Below are positions 24,527-32,173 of a stretch of 35,818 nt of DNA, piece after piece. The translations under genes and the position numbers were made by a program. The stretch comes from Clostridia bacterium. GTDB taxonomy: Bacteria > Bacillota > Clostridia > Oscillospirales > Acutalibacteraceae. The notes below the pieces were generated by a model. That model saw only the letters and a list, made by a program, of their open reading frames with translations, ran no database searches and was not told where the DNA came from. Location of the stretch: positions 1 through 35,818 of the forward strand of contig JAFURT010000038.1 of the NCBI GenBank assembly GCA_017471765.1, in the 5' to 3' direction. How positions within the stretch are numbered: position 1 is the first letter of the stretch; the number at the start of each line of letters is the position of its first letter.

Positions 24527-25546
24527 TCACATCCCTAACAAATTTTGGTCAAAGGCAAACAGCACCTCATTAATTTCAAAAATGTTGTAGTTGCCCTTGC
24601 TTATGAAATATTCAATGATAATATCAAATTTATTGCTGTGAGAAAGCGCAAAGCCCGCCTTCCGGAGCATGTCCTCCGTTTCCTCCAGGGTCAGCTCCAG
24701 TGCAATGGCGAAGGCGATGGCGGTAAGCTTACTGGGCTTATACTGCACATCACTGCGGATTTTGGAGAACAGCTTACGGTCTACATTGGCTCTTTTATAG
24801 CACTGGACGTCCGTCAAGCCTTTTTCGTCAATCTTGCGCAGCAGCATCTGCGAGAAGCTCTCATCCATCTGCCGCAGTTTTTCCTGCAGACTACATTTTT
24901 CCGATTTTTCATCCACTGCCATAGGGGCGGCATCGCAAAGGGGTGGCACCTCAATCGGCTTCGCTGTGGGCGTAAAGCGCTGACGGCGAGCACGTTCCCG
25001 GCGCAGGTCGGTATGCTCATCCACATACCGGTCGTCTATGTAGGCGGCGATGTCCGAAAAAAGCTTTTCTCCTATAAGGAAGGCCGCCTTATCGAAGGTG
25101 ACGATATACACTGTCATCTCATGGGTGGACAGGAACTCTCCGATGACCTCCATTGCCACCTGCAAGGCCTGGGCCTTCGGATAGCCGTAAATGCCGGAGG
25201 AAATCAGCGGAAAGGCCACACTCTCGCAGTGGTAGGCCTCCGCCAGCGCCAGGGAGGTCTGGTAGCAGGAGGCCAGCAAAGCGCGTTCGTTATGGTCTCC
25301 CCCTTCCCAAACCGGCCCTACAGTATGGATGATATGCCGGCAGGGTAGTCGGTAGCCGCCGGTAATCTTGGCCTGCCCGGTAGCACAGCCACCCAGTGTC
25401 CGGCACTCCTTCAGCAAACCGGGGCCGGCGGCACGGTGGATACAGCCATCCACCCCACCGCCGCCCAGCAGAGATGGGTTGGCGGCATTGACAATAGCAT
25501 CCACCTGCATTTTCGTGATATCATTCCGAACAATCTTCAGCGGCAT
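24527..25546 (-). CDS. Macrodomain protein with C-terminal helical (HTH-like) domain
   Basis: A 339-aa protein. Residues 1-175 form a macrodomain (VDAIVNAANPSLLGGGGVDG, then GYRLPCRHIIHTVGP and ISSGIYGYP), the fold that binds or hydrolyses ADP-ribose. A basic linker (about 178-200) leads to a mostly helical region (about 220-339) with SFSQMLLRKIDEKGLTDVQCYKRANVDRKLFSKI, which resembles an XRE-type DNA-binding module. ATG 25546 follows AAAGGAG. It is transcribed from the promoter at 25613-25641 with the ArsC-like and DUF7662-like genes. The C-terminal function is inferred. Confidence 0.85.
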   Translation of the reverse strand: MPLKIVRNDITKMQVDAIVNAANPSLLGGGGVDGCIHRAAGPGLLKECRTLGGCATGQAKITGGYRLPCRHIIHTVGPVWEGGDHNERALLASCYQTSLALAEAYHCESVAFPLISSGIYGYPKAQALQVAMEVIGEFLSTHEMTVYIVTFDKAAFLIGEKLFSDIAAYIDDRYVDEHTDLRRERARRQRFTPTAKPIEVPPLCDAAPMAVDEKSEKCSLQEKLRQMDESFSQMLLRKIDEKGLTDVQCYKRANVDRKLFSKIRSDVQYKPSKLTAIAFAIALELTLEETEDMLRKAGFALSHSNKFDIIIEYFISKGNYNIFEINEVLFAFDQNLLGM

Positions 25547-25612
25547 TGTATACTCCTTTGTGCCTATGGCATTTCCACATGGTTTATGGTGCAAACAACA
25601 CACCACAACTAT

Positions 25613-25641
25613 ATTGTATTGTGCCGCCTATGCATTGTCAA
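25613..25641 (-). promoter_or_regulatory. Sigma-A promoter for the macrodomain operon
   Basis: On the minus strand, TTGACA (25641-25636), a 17-bp spacer and TACAAT (25618-25613). It lies just after the spoVAD stop and about 65 bp before the ATG. Confidence 0.7.
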
Positions 25642-25660
25642 GTGCCAACTGCCGTTTTTC

Positions 25661-26674
25661 TTACACACCAGATGTCAGTAACACCGCATGGCAGATGCCG
25701 GGGATGCTCTCCCCCTGCTGGGAGGAGGTGGGAGACATCAGCGCCCCGGTGGGGGCGAACAGCACCCGACGCAAGGCTCCGCTTTCCATCTGCGGCAGGA
25801 GATAACTACACAGCACCGAGGCAGAGCAGCCGCACCCCGAGCCACCGGCATGGACATCCTGGGTATCCCGGTCGAACAGCAAAAGACCGCAGTCGGTGTA
25901 GTTCTCCCCCAAGGGGAGTCCCTTTTTCTCCATCAGTTCCCGGCACAGACGGCTCCCCACCAGCCCCAGGTCGCCGGTGGCGATGAGGTCATAGTCCGTC
26001 GGCACCGTCCCTGTATCGGTAAAGAAGCGGTACAGAGTATCTGCTGCCGCAGGCGCCATGGCGGCCCCCATATTATTCATATCGGTGACCCCTAAATCCT
26101 GCACACGCCCCACGCAGACGGCGCTGACACGCACCCCTCGGCTCCCCCGGCCCACCACCACCGCCCCGGCGGCAGTGGCCGTCCACTGGCTGGTAGGGGC
26201 ACGCTGACCACCGTATTCCAGCGGAAAGCGGAACTGGCGCTCCGCTGTACAGAAATGGGAGGAGGTCACCGCCCCACACAGGTCAGCGGCACCGCTGTCC
26301 ACGAAGGTAGCGGCCATAGCCAGCGTCTGCCCCATCGTAGAACAGGCACCAAACTGCCCCAGCAAGGGGATAGCCATTTCCCGCAGACCAAAGGTAGAGG
26401 CAATGTTCTGATTGAGAAGGTCTCCGGCAAACAGCAACTGCACCTGACTTTTGGACAGACCGGTCTTATCCAGCGCCCGGGTGAACGCCTCCCGCTGGAG
26501 GGCGCTTTCCGCCTTTTCCCACGTCTCCTCCCCCAGATGCGTATCCTCAAAGATGGCATCAAATCGCTTGCCCAAGGGGCCCTCGCCCTCTTTTTTGCCC
26601 CCCACGGCGGCATAACCCAAAATCGTGGGACTGTTGGACAAGGTAATGGTGTATTGCCCGCATCGCTCCGGCAT
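25661..26674 (-). CDS. spoVAD: Stage V sporulation protein AD
   Basis: A 337-aa thiolase-fold protein. SpoVAD binds dipicolinic acid and is needed for its uptake into the forespore. Blocks include SPTILGYAAVGGKKEGEGPLG, DLLNQNIASTFGLR, GQFGACSTMGQTLA, FRFPLEYGGQRAPTSQWTATAAG (in parts), TDMNNMGAAMAP and GSGCGCSA. ATG 26674 stands 7 nt after GGGAGGG. The genes spoVAC and spoVAE, which normally flank it, are not here; the neighbours are degV and the macrodomain gene. Confidence 0.92.
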   Translation of the reverse strand: MPERCGQYTITLSNSPTILGYAAVGGKKEGEGPLGKRFDAIFEDTHLGEETWEKAESALQREAFTRALDKTGLSKSQVQLLFAGDLLNQNIASTFGLREMAIPLLGQFGACSTMGQTLAMAATFVDSGAADLCGAVTSSHFCTAERQFRFPLEYGGQRAPTSQWTATAAGAVVVGRGSRGVRVSAVCVGRVQDLGVTDMNNMGAAMAPAAADTLYRFFTDTGTVPTDYDLIATGDLGLVGSRLCRELMEKKGLPLGENYTDCGLLLFDRDTQDVHAGGSGCGCSASVLCSYLLPQMESGALRRVLFAPTGALMSPTSSQQGESIPGICHAVLLTSGV

Positions 26675-26742
26675 AAAAATACCCTCCCATTTCGTGTACA
26701 TTCTTTCCATAAAGTACCCGAAACAGGAGGGTTTATGCGTTT

Positions 26743-27588
26743 TTACAGCATCCCTTTCTCAAATCCTACCAACAAGCCACCCTGTTCTGCATAAAAACTA
26801 CACAGGCCACCGGCGTGGTATATCTCCACCGGCACCTGTCCAAACTGAGCAAAGAGACGTGTCCGCAACATGTTGGCCGCCTGCTCGTTGCCGCAATGGC
26901 TGATACGCACCCGGCCACCGCTGTAGCCCAGCCGCCGCATATTCTCTACAATGGCCACCAGCGCCCGGTCCCGGCCACGGCTTTTCTCCAGCATCTCCAG
27001 CGTCCCCACATCGCTGGCCTTCCCCACGGCACGGATACCCAGCAGACCGGCGGCTTTGGCGATGAGAGGATTGACCCGTCCATTATTGGCCAGGTTTTTC
27101 ATGCTCTCCAGCATAAACAGCAACCCCGTATGCTTTGCATACGCCTGGATAGACTGGCACACCTCCTCAAAGGACAGGCCGGCCTGCACATATTCCCGCA
27201 GTTTTTCCAAAATCAGCCGCAACTCCGGCCCGGCAGATAAGGAATCCAGCACGTATACCTGCCGCCCCGGGTGTTGCTCCTCATAATCCTGCTTAGCGAT
27301 GCAGGCAGCATTATAACTGCCGGACAGATTGCTGGTGATGGTAACACACACCACCTGCTCCGCATCCCCAAAGGCGGTCAACCAGTCGCCTACCCCGGGG
27401 CAGGCCGTGGAGGAACGGCCTTTGTATTCCCGTAATTCCTGGGCCATCCCATCCACATCCAGCCGGGCGTCATCTACATATTCCTTTCCCTCCGTGATAA
27501 TCTTCAGAGACGCACAGGCAAAGGGTACCCCCGTCAGTTCCAGTGTGTCAGCAGAGGAATCCACCACAATTTTTATGTTGCTTTCCAT
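26743..27588 (-). CDS. degV: DegV-family fatty-acid-binding protein
   Basis: A 281-aa DegV/FakB-like protein that binds a fatty acid for phosphorylation by FakA. KIVVDSSADTL opens the fold, followed by STACPGVGDW, CVTITSNLSGSYNAA and GLLFMLESMKNLANNGRV, all typical. The ATG at 27588 follows AAAGGAG by 7 nt. It is 68 nt upstream of spoVAD on the same strand, so read-through is possible. Confidence 0.88.
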   Translation of the reverse strand: MESNIKIVVDSSADTLELTGVPFACASLKIITEGKEYVDDARLDVDGMAQELREYKGRSSTACPGVGDWLTAFGDAEQVVCVTITSNLSGSYNAACIAKQDYEEQHPGRQVYVLDSLSAGPELRLILEKLREYVQAGLSFEEVCQSIQAYAKHTGLLFMLESMKNLANNGRVNPLIAKAAGLLGIRAVGKASDVGTLEMLEKSRGRDRALVAIVENMRRLGYSGGRVRISHCGNEQAANMLRTRLFAQFGQVPVEIYHAGGLCSFYAEQGGLLVGFEKGML

Positions 27589-27621
27589 AGTTGGCTCCTT
27601 TCCAGTGAAAAATCCTTTTCC

Positions 27622-27650
27622 AGTATACAAAACCATCCTACGAAAGGCAA
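27622..27650 (-). promoter_or_regulatory. Sigma-A promoter for degV
   Basis: On the minus strand, TTGCCT (27650-27645), a 17-bp spacer and TATACT (27627-27622), about 35 nt before the start codon. Confidence 0.6.
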
Positions 27651-27753
27651 CCTACACCGCTATCCGGTAACTCTCACTCCGAAAACCGGCTGGTAGAACG
27701 AAAGTATCTCGCTCTACCGCAGGTAGAATTACCGTAAAACACGACAAAACGCC

Positions 27754-27782
27754 TTGCAATCCCCCACAAAAAGCCGTATACT
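27754..27782 (+). promoter_or_regulatory. Sigma-A promoter for the HAD phosphatase gene
   Basis: TTGCAA at 27754-27759, a 17-bp spacer and TATACT at 27777-27782, about 43 nt before the ATG at 27825. Confidence 0.65.
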
Positions 27783-27824
27783 ATATGGGTGTTCGGAAAA
27801 CAACAGGAAAGTGCGGGAAAGAGA

Positions 27825-28433
27825 ATGAAAATCAAAAATGTTGTGTTTGATTACGGCCAGGTAATGATTCATTTCAAGCCGGCTTACATGGTGGGGCGGT
27901 ACGTCAGCGACCCGGCAGATGCCCGGTTGCTGGAAGAGGTGATATTCGACCGGCTGTATTGGGATGACCTGGACAAGAATGCCATCAGCGACGAGGCGGT
28001 CATGGCCGCCTGTCGCCAGCGGTTGCCCCAGCGGCTGTGGGAGGTGGCAGACACCATCTACTACAACTGGATTTACAATATTCCCCCGGTAGAGGGAATG
28101 GAGGAGCTGGTTGTCTATCTGCGCCAGCAGTATGGTGTAGGGCTCTATCTGCTATCCAACATCTCTACATATTTTGCCGACCATGCGGAGGAGATGCCCT
28201 CGGTGGGGGTGTTCGACCGCTGTGTTCTGTCCGGGCCCCTCGGCATCGTCAAGCCCGACCGGGCCATTTTCGCCCACCTGTGTGATACCTGTGGGCTTAT
28301 CCCGGAAGAAACCCTGTTCATCGACGACAGCCCCCTTAATCTCGCCGGCGCCAAAGCTTACGGCATCCATGGCTATCAGTTTGATGGAGATGTGAGGAAA
28401 CTGAAAGCCTATTTGGATGAGGTATTAGGGTAG
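27825..28433 (+). CDS. HAD-family phosphatase, YihX-like
   Basis: A 202-aa HAD hydrolase. The nucleophile motif is FDYGQVMIHF: Asp followed by Gly two residues on, as in the YihX-like subfamily rather than the classic DxD. LLSNIS (motif II), Lys in GIVKPD (motif III) and FIDDSPLNLAGA (motif IV) complete the site. ATG 27825 is chosen from the first HAD strand (MKIKNVVFD); GGGAAAG lies upstream. Sugar phosphates are likely substrates, by family only. Confidence 0.82.
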   Translation: MKIKNVVFDYGQVMIHFKPAYMVGRYVSDPADARLLEEVIFDRLYWDDLDKNAISDEAVMAACRQRLPQRLWEVADTIYYNWIYNIPPVEGMEELVVYLRQQYGVGLYLLSNISTYFADHAEEMPSVGVFDRCVLSGPLGIVKPDRAIFAHLCDTCGLIPEETLFIDDSPLNLAGAKAYGIHGYQFDGDVRKLKAYLDEVLG

Positions 28434-28468
28434 ACGAAATTTTATATAAAACATCGGCTTATACCCTC

Positions 28469-28524
28469 GGTTTTGCGCTACGGTCGCTACAAGCGCAAAA
28501 CCTAAAAAAATTCTAACGAATTTT
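28469..28524 (+). repeat. Intergenic hairpin pair downstream of the HAD gene
   Basis: GGTTTTGCGCT pairs with AGCGCAAAACC (11 bp, 28469-28479 with 28492-28502). AAAATTC/GAATTTT (28507-28513 with 28518-28524) follows. The region 28434-28552 has no ORF. The first stem is followed by an A-run, not a T-run, so it is not a standard terminator. It is like the infB-rbfA repeat in style but not in sequence. Confidence 0.6.
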
Positions 28525-28552
28525 AGAGGTTCTCATCCGCCTCGTCACAGTG

Positions 28553-28594
28553 AAAAAGAAAAAGGACACCCTATTGGGTGTCCTTTTTCTTTTT
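28553..28594. terminator. Bidirectional terminator next to tRNA-Gln
   Basis: A 19-bp perfect stem (28553-28571 with 28576-28594, loop TATT) whose core is GGACACCC/GGGTGTCC inside A-rich and T-rich arms. It ends the tRNA transcript and the plus-strand HAD transcript. Confidence 0.92.
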
Positions 28595-28667
28595 GGCTGC
28601 GGAACTAGGAATCGAACCTAGACAAAGAGATTCAGAGACTCTCGTGCTACCTTTACACAATTCCGCA
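28594..28667 (-). tRNA. tRNA-Gln (anticodon CUG)
   Basis: The minus strand reads TGCGGAA at the 5' end, pairing with TTCCGCA, then discriminator G and an encoded CCA. The anticodon loop CTCTGAA gives CUG. The T-arm is CTAGGTTCGATTCCTAG. The U1-A72 pair and G73 are expected for glutamine tRNA. A T-T mismatch closes the anticodon loop (31-39). Confidence 0.93.
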
Positions 28668-28704
28668 ATGTCGGTCGCCCCTATTGGGGCTGCGAACAGA
28701 TAGT

Positions 28705-28732
28705 ATTATACCCCATTTTTCACATTTGTCAA
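28705..28732 (-). promoter_or_regulatory. Sigma-A promoter for tRNA-Gln
   Basis: On the minus strand, TTGACA (28732-28727), a 16-bp spacer and TATAAT (28710-28705), both hexamers perfect. A small GCCCC/GGGGC hairpin lies in the tRNA 5' leader. Confidence 0.8.
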
Positions 28733-28785
28733 GGGATTTTCGCAAAGTTTTGCGGAATTTTTATGATTTTTTGCCGCACAGCAGA

Positions 28786-28813
28786 AGTGCTCTGCACCAC
28801 CGTGCAGAGCACT
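28786..28813 (-). terminator. Hairpin after the glycerophosphodiesterase gene
   Basis: AGTGCTCTGCAC pairs with GTGCAGAGCACT (12 bp, loop CACC), 13 nt past the stop. No T-run follows on the minus strand, so termination may be weak. Confidence 0.55.
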
Positions 28814-28826
28814 TTCTCATAACCGC

Positions 28827-29834
28827 TTATTGATACTCTTTTAGCACCTGTTTCAGCAGGATGGGGTCATCGGTCATAATGGCATCACAGCCAAGCTCGA
28901 TAAGCCGCCGCATCTCGTCGGCGTCGTTAATCGTCCAGTACTGCACCGCCACATTCCGACGGTGCGCCCGGCGGATGAGGGTCTGTTTGTCTAACTGGAG
29001 TTCGATGCCAACATCGTAGCTCATAGGAATCTGCAGGCAGGCAAAATCCCCATTATCAAACAGGTTGACCCCCAGGAACTGGGTCAGGATAAACTTGGCC
29101 GCCGTACCGGTGGGAGCGCCTCGGAGCAGATCCGGGTACTTTTGCTTCAGTTCCTCCTCGATCTCGTCGTGGAAGGTACCCACCACCATCCGGCCCCGGT
29201 AAATGGGATACTGCTTCAAGGTGTCGTTGAGGATGCGGCAGGCTTCGTAGCCCCGCTCCCCCTCATCCTTGATTTCCACAATGAACAGCAGGTTGGGGTG
29301 GCTCTCATAAAACTCGGCAAACAGCTTATCCACCGTGGCAATCTGTAGCCCGGCGGCGGCCGGGTCGGTCACATCCTTGTAGATGCGCTCCCCTGCCTCG
29401 TCCTCGAAATAGTAGCCGAAATTGTACTGTTCCAGCTCAGCCAGGGTCATATCCGCAATGTAGTGGCGGTTTTCCTCCACCTCGCACAGCTCCTCCACCT
29501 CATCCAAAGACAAGTCGCCATTCACATTACAGGTCTCATCGATATAGGCATCGTGGTTATACACCAGATAGCCGTCCTTGGTGAGATACAGGTCGCTCTC
29601 AAGGATGTCCACCCCGATGGTGGTCACCGCCTCCCGGAAGGCCAGCATGGTATTCTCCGGGTTATTGTCCCCACCACCCCGGTGGGCGGCAACCAGCGGC
29701 AGTTCCCCCTTTTCCACGATGAAGGGGTTGTCCTCCACATTCTTTGCAGGAGGGATAAGGTTGATTGTTCCCCAAAACAGGGCGATACACGCCACGATGA
29801 TACCAAAAATTTTAAGTCCTTTATGTTTTTTCAT
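28827..29834 (-). CDS. Membrane-anchored glycerophosphodiester phosphodiesterase
   Basis: A 335-aa GDPD-family enzyme that cleaves glycerophosphodiesters to glycerol-3-phosphate. Residues 5-28 form an N-terminal membrane anchor, so the catalytic domain is outside. Catalytic and metal residues are visible: HRGGGDNNPENT (His51, Glu60), ESDLYLTKDG (Glu79, Asp81) and NHD (His94). DDP near the end closes the barrel. AAAGGAG precedes the ATG and probably once followed the end of rlmD directly (see the insertion at 29868-30428). Confidence 0.9.
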   Translation of the reverse strand: MKKHKGLKIFGIIVACIALFWGTINLIPPAKNVEDNPFIVEKGELPLVAAHRGGGDNNPENTMLAFREAVTTIGVDILESDLYLTKDGYLVYNHDAYIDETCNVNGDLSLDEVEELCEVEENRHYIADMTLAELEQYNFGYYFEDEAGERIYKDVTDPAAAGLQIATVDKLFAEFYESHPNLLFIVEIKDEGERGYEACRILNDTLKQYPIYRGRMVVGTFHDEIEEELKQKYPDLLRGAPTGTAAKFILTQFLGVNLFDNGDFACLQIPMSYDVGIELQLDKQTLIRRAHRRNVAVQYWTINDADEMRRLIELGCDAIMTDDPILLKQVLKEYQ

Positions 29835-29867
29835 CGTTTTACTCCTTTTTTACACTTTAATCAGCAC

Positions 29868-30428
29868 CGTCACGTTTTCACAATAGATTAGGCAAAGTTT
29901 GTAATATGATCAAATTGTTTTTAAATCAAATTTGTTCGTAGGAGGCACACCCCATCTTAAACCGCTATGTAATATAGCATCAACATGAGCAATTAACGCT
30001 ATCGGTACAGCTTCTCTGCCCATATCGTATTTGTGTTCTTCCTCGCCTAAAAATGTATGCGTGGTATCATCTAAATTTACAAAAGTTTCTAAAACGATAT
30101 AGTCAACGCAATACGTTTTGTCGTAACAAACAGTACATCCTTTTTCAAAAGAATAGTAAGGGTTGGCATACCCGACTCGGGTGCTTCCGTCGATCAATAT
30201 ACATCTGATTTTCATGCCATGGCAGTTTTTAATTGTTATTCCGTTTAATGTGTCTTCTTTCACAATTTCTCCGTTATATTTGTAGTAAGTAATGGTTTTC
30301 ATATGAAGCTACCTCAAAAATCCAAGTTTGTTGGTCAGTGCATTCTCTCTTTCAAAGCCCTTACACGAACAAAATGCGGATGCGTTCTTCGACCTATTCC
30401 CGACTTAAACACGTCACGTTTTCACAAT
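29868..30428. mobile_element. 544-bp insertion in the 3' end of rlmD, flanked by 17-bp direct repeats
   Basis: CGTCACGTTTTCACAAT occurs at 29868-29884 and again, identical, at 30412-30428. On the minus strand the second copy is inside the rlmD 3' end (…HCENVT then CLSRE, stop). In the same frame the first copy reads HCENVT then VLIKV, stop, directly before the ribosome site of the GDPD gene. That looks like the displaced original end of rlmD. The DNA between is visibly AT-richer and holds one unknown gene. No integrase is present. rlmD/rumA 3' ends are known integration targets of some Firmicutes conjugative elements, so this may be a remnant or a small passenger. Confidence 0.65.
29910..30302 (-). 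CDS. Unknown protein (130 aa) inside the rlmD insertion
   Basis: I do not recognise this protein. It starts MKTITYYKYNGEIVKED, has several Cys (KNCHGMKIRC, GCTVCYDKTYC) and an acidic middle (LGEEEHKYD), and shows no membrane segment. The base composition is visibly AT-richer than the neighbours, which with the flanking repeats suggests recent acquisition. ATG 30302 has GAGGTAG upstream. It could be an immunity- or antitoxin-like cargo protein, but nothing proves that. Confidence 0.65.
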   Translation of the reverse strand: MKTITYYKYNGEIVKEDTLNGITIKNCHGMKIRCILIDGSTRVGYANPYYSFEKGCTVCYDKTYCVDYIVLETFVNLDDTTHTFLGEEEHKYDMGREAVPIALIAHVDAILHSGLRWGVPPTNKFDLKTI

Positions 30429-31773
30429 GGGCCGTCCGGGGGAACAGATCCACCGGCTGTACCCACTGGGTGCGGTAGCCCTTTTCGGCGAACAGCTTTA
30501 AATCTCGGGCGAGGGTGGCCGGATCGCAGGACACATACACCACCCGGTCGGGGGCCATCTCCACCACCGTATCAATCAGGTCGGGAGAACAGCCCTTGCG
30601 GGGCGGATCCAGCACCACCACATCCGGGTGTGTTCCCTCCTTCGCCAGCTGGCGGGCCGCTTTCGCCGCATCCGCACAGATAAACCGGGCGTTGCGAATC
30701 TTATTGGCAGACGCATTCCGCCGGGCATCCCGGACGGCGGCCTCCACCACCTCCACGCCGATGATCGCCCCGGCGCAGTGAGCCATGGACAGCCCGATCG
30801 TGCCGGTGCCACAGTAGAGATCCAGCACCGTCTCCTTACCGGTGAGAGCCGCCGCCTGGGCCGCCAGCCGATACAGCTTTTCCGTCTGAGCATGGTTGAC
30901 CTGATAAAAGGAATGGGGGGATAACCGGAAGCGCAGGCCGCACAACTCATCCACAATAGCGTCAGCGCCCCACAGGGTATACCCCTCCTTGCCCAAAATC
31001 ACATTGGTGCGGTCGGGGTTGATATTCACACACAGCGACACCAGCGCCGGGGCCGCCTGGGTCAATTTCTCCACCAGTGCCTCGGTAGCCGGCAAGCGGC
31101 CGTCGGTACACACCAGGCACACCATCATCTCCCCGGTCACCGCCGCCTGACGAATATAAATATGCCGGACAAGGCCGGTGTGGCTTTCCTCATTGTAGGC
31201 AGGGATGCCGTTTTCCTGCATCCAGCCGTCCACCGCCTCCAGCACAGCGGCATAGCCCGCCGGTTGTAGCTTACAGTCCCGACAGGGGATGATGCGATGG
31301 CTACGGGGGGCAAAGAAGCCAATGACCGGGCCCGCCTCTCCCGGGGCCACCGGAAACTGGGCCTTGTTGCGGTAGCGGTCGGGGGAATCCCCACCCATCA
31401 GCGCCAAAACCGGAGCTTCAATATCTCCTACCCGGCGCATGGTGTCCTCCACCCAGCCCTGCTTATACCGGCATTCCGCCTCATAGGTCACGTGCCGCCA
31501 GTTACAACCGCCGCACTGCCGATAGGCGTCACAGTCGGCGCTCTCGCATCGGTCAGGAGAGGGGACAAGCAACTGCTCCGGTTTGCCGAAGGCATGGCTC
31601 TTCTGCACCTTGACGATGCGGCAGGAAAGCCGGTCGCCAATGGCGGTTTTGGGGATAAATATCACCATACCGGGAGCAGGAATATCCTCATCGATATACC
31701 GGGCTACGCCAAAGCCCTCACCTGTCACGCCGGTAACAGTCAGTTCAACTACCTGATTTTTACACAATGCCAT
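30394..31773 (-). CDS. rlmD: 23S rRNA (uracil-C5)-methyltransferase RlmD/RumA family
   Basis: A 459-aa methyltransferase with an N-terminal TRAM domain (about 5-60). Iron-sulfur cysteines lie in CESADCDAYRQCGGC, with a further Cys in PCRDCK. The SAM-binding domain shows LDLYCGTGTIGL. The catalytic loop is DPPRKGCS, and VYVSCDPATLARD contains the catalytic cysteine region. It methylates a uracil in 23S rRNA (U1939 and/or U747 type). The last five codons (CLSRE) come from the inserted DNA, replacing VLIKV. GAGGAG precedes the ATG. Confidence 0.93.
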   Translation of the reverse strand: MALCKNQVVELTVTGVTGEGFGVARYIDEDIPAPGMVIFIPKTAIGDRLSCRIVKVQKSHAFGKPEQLLVPSPDRCESADCDAYRQCGGCNWRHVTYEAECRYKQGWVEDTMRRVGDIEAPVLALMGGDSPDRYRNKAQFPVAPGEAGPVIGFFAPRSHRIIPCRDCKLQPAGYAAVLEAVDGWMQENGIPAYNEESHTGLVRHIYIRQAAVTGEMMVCLVCTDGRLPATEALVEKLTQAAPALVSLCVNINPDRTNVILGKEGYTLWGADAIVDELCGLRFRLSPHSFYQVNHAQTEKLYRLAAQAAALTGKETVLDLYCGTGTIGLSMAHCAGAIIGVEVVEAAVRDARRNASANKIRNARFICADAAKAARQLAKEGTHPDVVVLDPPRKGCSPDLIDTVVEMAPDRVVYVSCDPATLARDLKLFAEKGYRTQWVQPVDLFPRTAHCENVTCLSRE

Positions 31774-31805
31774 CCTGTTTTCTCCTCGCCAATAATCTAC
31801 AATCT

Positions 31806-31834
31806 ATTGTACACAATATTCTTTCGAAGTGCAA
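31806..31834 (-). promoter_or_regulatory. Sigma-A promoter for rlmD
   Basis: On the minus strand, TTGCAC (31834-31829), a 17-bp spacer and TACAAT (31811-31806), about 32 nt before the ATG. Confidence 0.65.
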
Positions 31835-31865
31835 GACATCCACCTTATTTTTCCTCTCCGACGGC

Positions 31866-31896
31866 AAAAAAAGCACCGGTACGCAAGCACCGATGC
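31866..31896 (-). terminator. Terminator after the cytidylate-kinase-like operon
   Basis: On the minus strand, GCATCGGT pairs with ACCGGTGC (8 bp, one G-U, 8-nt loop), followed directly by seven T. It lies 16 nt past the stop of the 81-aa gene. Confidence 0.82.
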
Positions 31897-31911
31897 CTTT
31901 TGCTCTCATTC

Positions 31912-32157
31912 TTATGCCATACCGCCAAAACGCTCCGGGCGCTTAATGCGGTTCCAGGCGTCATACGCCTTTCGGCTGTCGGGTTCCTCCAGCAAGAGGG
32001 TCTCCTCTTCCTGCCCATCTCGCTTCTCCAGAATATGATAGATGCGACCATCATACCGGAAGCGCCAGCTCCGGTTGCCCAACATATGCTCACCCAGGGT
32101 AAAAAACTCTCGGGGGGCTCTTTCCGCCTTATCCCGGTTTGGTCTGTTATTTGCCAT
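31912..32157 (-). CDS. Small charged protein of unknown function (81 aa)
   Basis: I do not recognise this protein. It is hydrophilic, with RSWRFRYDGRIYHILEKRDG in the middle and a Lys/Arg-rich end (YDAWNRIKRPERFGG). No signal or membrane segment was seen. AGGAAG lies before the ATG. It follows the cytidylate-kinase-like gene by 16 nt and ends at a clear terminator, so it is the last gene of that operon. Confidence 0.6.
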   Translation of the reverse strand: MANNRPNRDKAERAPREFFTLGEHMLGNRSWRFRYDGRIYHILEKRDGQEEETLLLEEPDSRKAYDAWNRIKRPERFGGMA

Positions 32158-32173
32158 ATCTTCCTACCGCCCC

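Noticed and set aside
27825-28433. HAD protein with DxG instead of DxD read as a dead enzyme
   Set aside because: The YihX-like subfamily normally has this form, and the other motifs are intact.
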